Shown here: in pieces, positions 14,441-15,467 of the stretch
How the letters are laid out: every line of letters starts with the position of its first letter
How positions within the stretch are numbered: position 1 is the first letter of the stretch
Assembly: GCA_947306845.1 (NCBI GenBank)
Contig: CAMZHP010000045.1
Location: forward strand, 1-15,467
Length of the DNA: 15,467 nucleotides
Reading direction: 5' to 3'
DNA from: an uncultured Prevotellaceae bacterium
GTDB lineage: Bacteria; Bacteroidota; Bacteroidia; Bacteroidales; Bacteroidaceae
Made by a program: the position numbers and the translations under genes
The notes under the pieces: generated by a model
Database searches by the model: none
Told to the model about the DNA's origin: nothing
Seen by the model: the letters and a program-made list of their open reading frames with translations, nothing else

Positions 14441-15467
14441 GGTAAGGGGAGCAGTCCTTCCCAGCGTACATCCCATGTCCCATCGGAGGGGAATCCTGGA
14501 TTGTGACGATCTTCACCGTCCCATCCTGCGCACATCATGGCTACTGCGGTGAGCAGCCCGCCATTGCCAGGAAGGTAGATGCGGAGCCGACCGTCCTGAT
14601 AGTTGTGTCCGTTGGGCAGGTAGGTGTTGGTGCGCTGAGGGGTGAGCAGGGCATTAACGGCATGTTGGGGCTCACCCATACGGGCAGCGTTCATTGCTGT
14701 CATGGGGAAGTCCCACCCCCATGTCTTGTCCCAATTCCAGTTGTGCAGCACCCAGTGAAGAGTGTTTCGCATGATGGCGTTGTCGCACTGAGGGGTGGCG
14801 GGAAGGATGCCCACTGCCCCCAAAACTGCCATGTGGTCGCTGGTGAAGCGGATGTCCTCATAGGTCTCAGGAGCAGTTTCTGCTGCCAGGTAGAGACTGT
14901 CTTTGGCGGCAAGGGGTGAGAGACGGTTGATCACCTCGTCCCAATCGTTGTTGCGGGACATTCCTTGTCGCTCGCGCCATTGTTGTGCTACGAGAAGGGC
15001 AAACCTCCAATATGACAATTCGAATGGGGGATTGACGGTCTCTGCCGCACGCAGTGTTTCCTGGGCAGGGATGCATCCCTTGAGCACGTAGCGGTCGCCT
15101 TGGTGGTCGTAGGTGGCAAACGACTGCATGAACTCTGCGGTTTCTGCGACGATATCCTTGTATTTCTCAATGATCCGGGTGCGTCCGGTGGTGTCGGCAG
15201 CACGGTAGAGCAGTTCGGCAAGATAGATGGGATGGGGCTGCTGCCAAATGAGGAAACTTCCCACCTTGGATGGAGCCTCCGTGCCCGATGGGTCAGTCAT
15301 CTTCATCCATCTCACTCCTTTGAAACCCTGGCGGCGGGCAATCTCACGGGCGACGGGTCGCACGGTGAAGTACCAGTCTAGTGAATTTTCAAGCATCTCA
15401 GGATGCCCCCACAGGGCAAACTGTGCCTGATGCCACCAGATCATCTCCAGATGGAACTTGCCAAACC
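14437..15467 (-). CDS. Six-hairpin glycosidase-like protein (partial, N terminus beyond window)
   Basis: The frame stays open to the right edge (reading GKFHLEMIWWHQAQF there), so the start lies outside the window and about 343 C-terminal residues are visible. The repeating aromatic-rich helices and segments such as GKFHLEMIWWH, NWDKTWGWDFPMTAMNAARMG and LRIYLPGNGGLLTAVAMMCAGW fit an (alpha/alpha)6-barrel glycosidase related to the GH65/GH95 group, so a role in glycan breakdown is likely. The family number and substrate cannot be fixed. Its TGA overlaps the ATG of the amidase gene (ATGA), implying translational coupling, and all four minus-strand genes to the left may share its promoter. Confidence 0.65.
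   Translation of the reverse strand, partial: FGKFHLEMIWWHQAQFALWGHPEMLENSLDWYFTVRPVAREIARRQGFKGVRWMKMTDPSGTEAPSKVGSFLIWQQPHPIYLAELLYRAADTTGRTRIIEKYKDIVAETAEFMQSFATYDHQGDRYVLKGCIPAQETLRAAETVNPPFELSYWRFALLVAQQWRERQGMSRNNDWDEVINRLSPLAAKDSLYLAAETAPETYEDIRFTSDHMAVLGAVGILPATPQCDNAIMRNTLHWVLHNWNWDKTWGWDFPMTAMNAARMGEPQHAVNALLTPQRTNTYLPNGHNYQDGRLRIYLPGNGGLLTAVAMMCAGWDGEDRHNPGFPSDGTWDVRWEGLLPLP

Noticed and set aside
14441..14476. Upstream start of the YiiX-like gene
   Set aside because: It would put 12 residues ahead of a clean lipoprotein signal peptide; the ATG at 14440 fits the signal and the ATGA overlap.

Overview
The window looks like a chromosomal housekeeping stretch from a member of the Bacteroidales, most likely Prevotella-like. 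This rests on near-consensus Bacteroidota promoters (TTTG, a 19-20 nt spacer, then TAnnTTTG), on the kinds of genes present (a 505-residue GltX, a Bacteroidota-type WaaA, a seven-helix HD phosphohydrolase, an OmpP1/FadL porin), on AT-rich leaders with almost no Shine-Dalgarno sequences, and on abundant short tandem repeats at gene edges. The species assignment is inference. No mobile element, CRISPR array, tRNA or rRNA was seen.

Layout. Positions 1-1024 (minus strand) hold prmC, which carries three repeat insertions: a 9-bp TCTAGA array in its coding region, a second array that supplies its stop codon and fills the downstream gap, and a GC-rich palindrome read in frame as a linker. Positions 1025-1162 are a compact divergent promoter region. 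Positions 1163-4706 (plus strand) form a tightly packed run: ribD, a DUF3737 beta-helix protein, a MalY/PatB C-S lyase/aminotransferase and a gamma-carbonic-anhydrase-like protein. Positions 4701-7480 (minus strand) hold gltX followed by waaA, with waaA ending in a 6-bp convergent overlap with the previous run. After a divergent spacer (7481-7589) come an HD-domain membrane phosphohydrolase (7590-9650) and, behind a perfect 14-bp inverted repeat and its own promoter, a FadL-type outer-membrane protein (9806-11464). Positions 11476-15467 (minus strand) hold a run read from the right edge: a partial six-hairpin glycosidase-like gene, a YiiX-type cysteine amidase lipoprotein, a superfamily 1 helicase and a small DUF6483-like protein.

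Functions. The window mixes translation (GltX charges tRNA-Glu, PrmC methylates release factors), riboflavin synthesis (RibD), lipopolysaccharide core priming (WaaA), probable cyclic-dinucleotide turnover (HD protein), outer-membrane uptake (FadL), nucleic-acid unwinding (helicase) and envelope or glycan turnover (YiiX plus glycosidase). The genes do not form one pathway.

The most unusual signal is the set of short tandem arrays placed exactly at gene boundaries. Two sequence-unrelated 9-bp families (TCTAGAnnn in and after prmC, TCGGACnnn after yiiX) each provide the stop codon of the upstream gene. A 7-bp TTCAATn array directly precedes the gamma-carbonic-anhydrase start. One 9-bp array has also entered the PrmC coding sequence in a frame that avoids stops.
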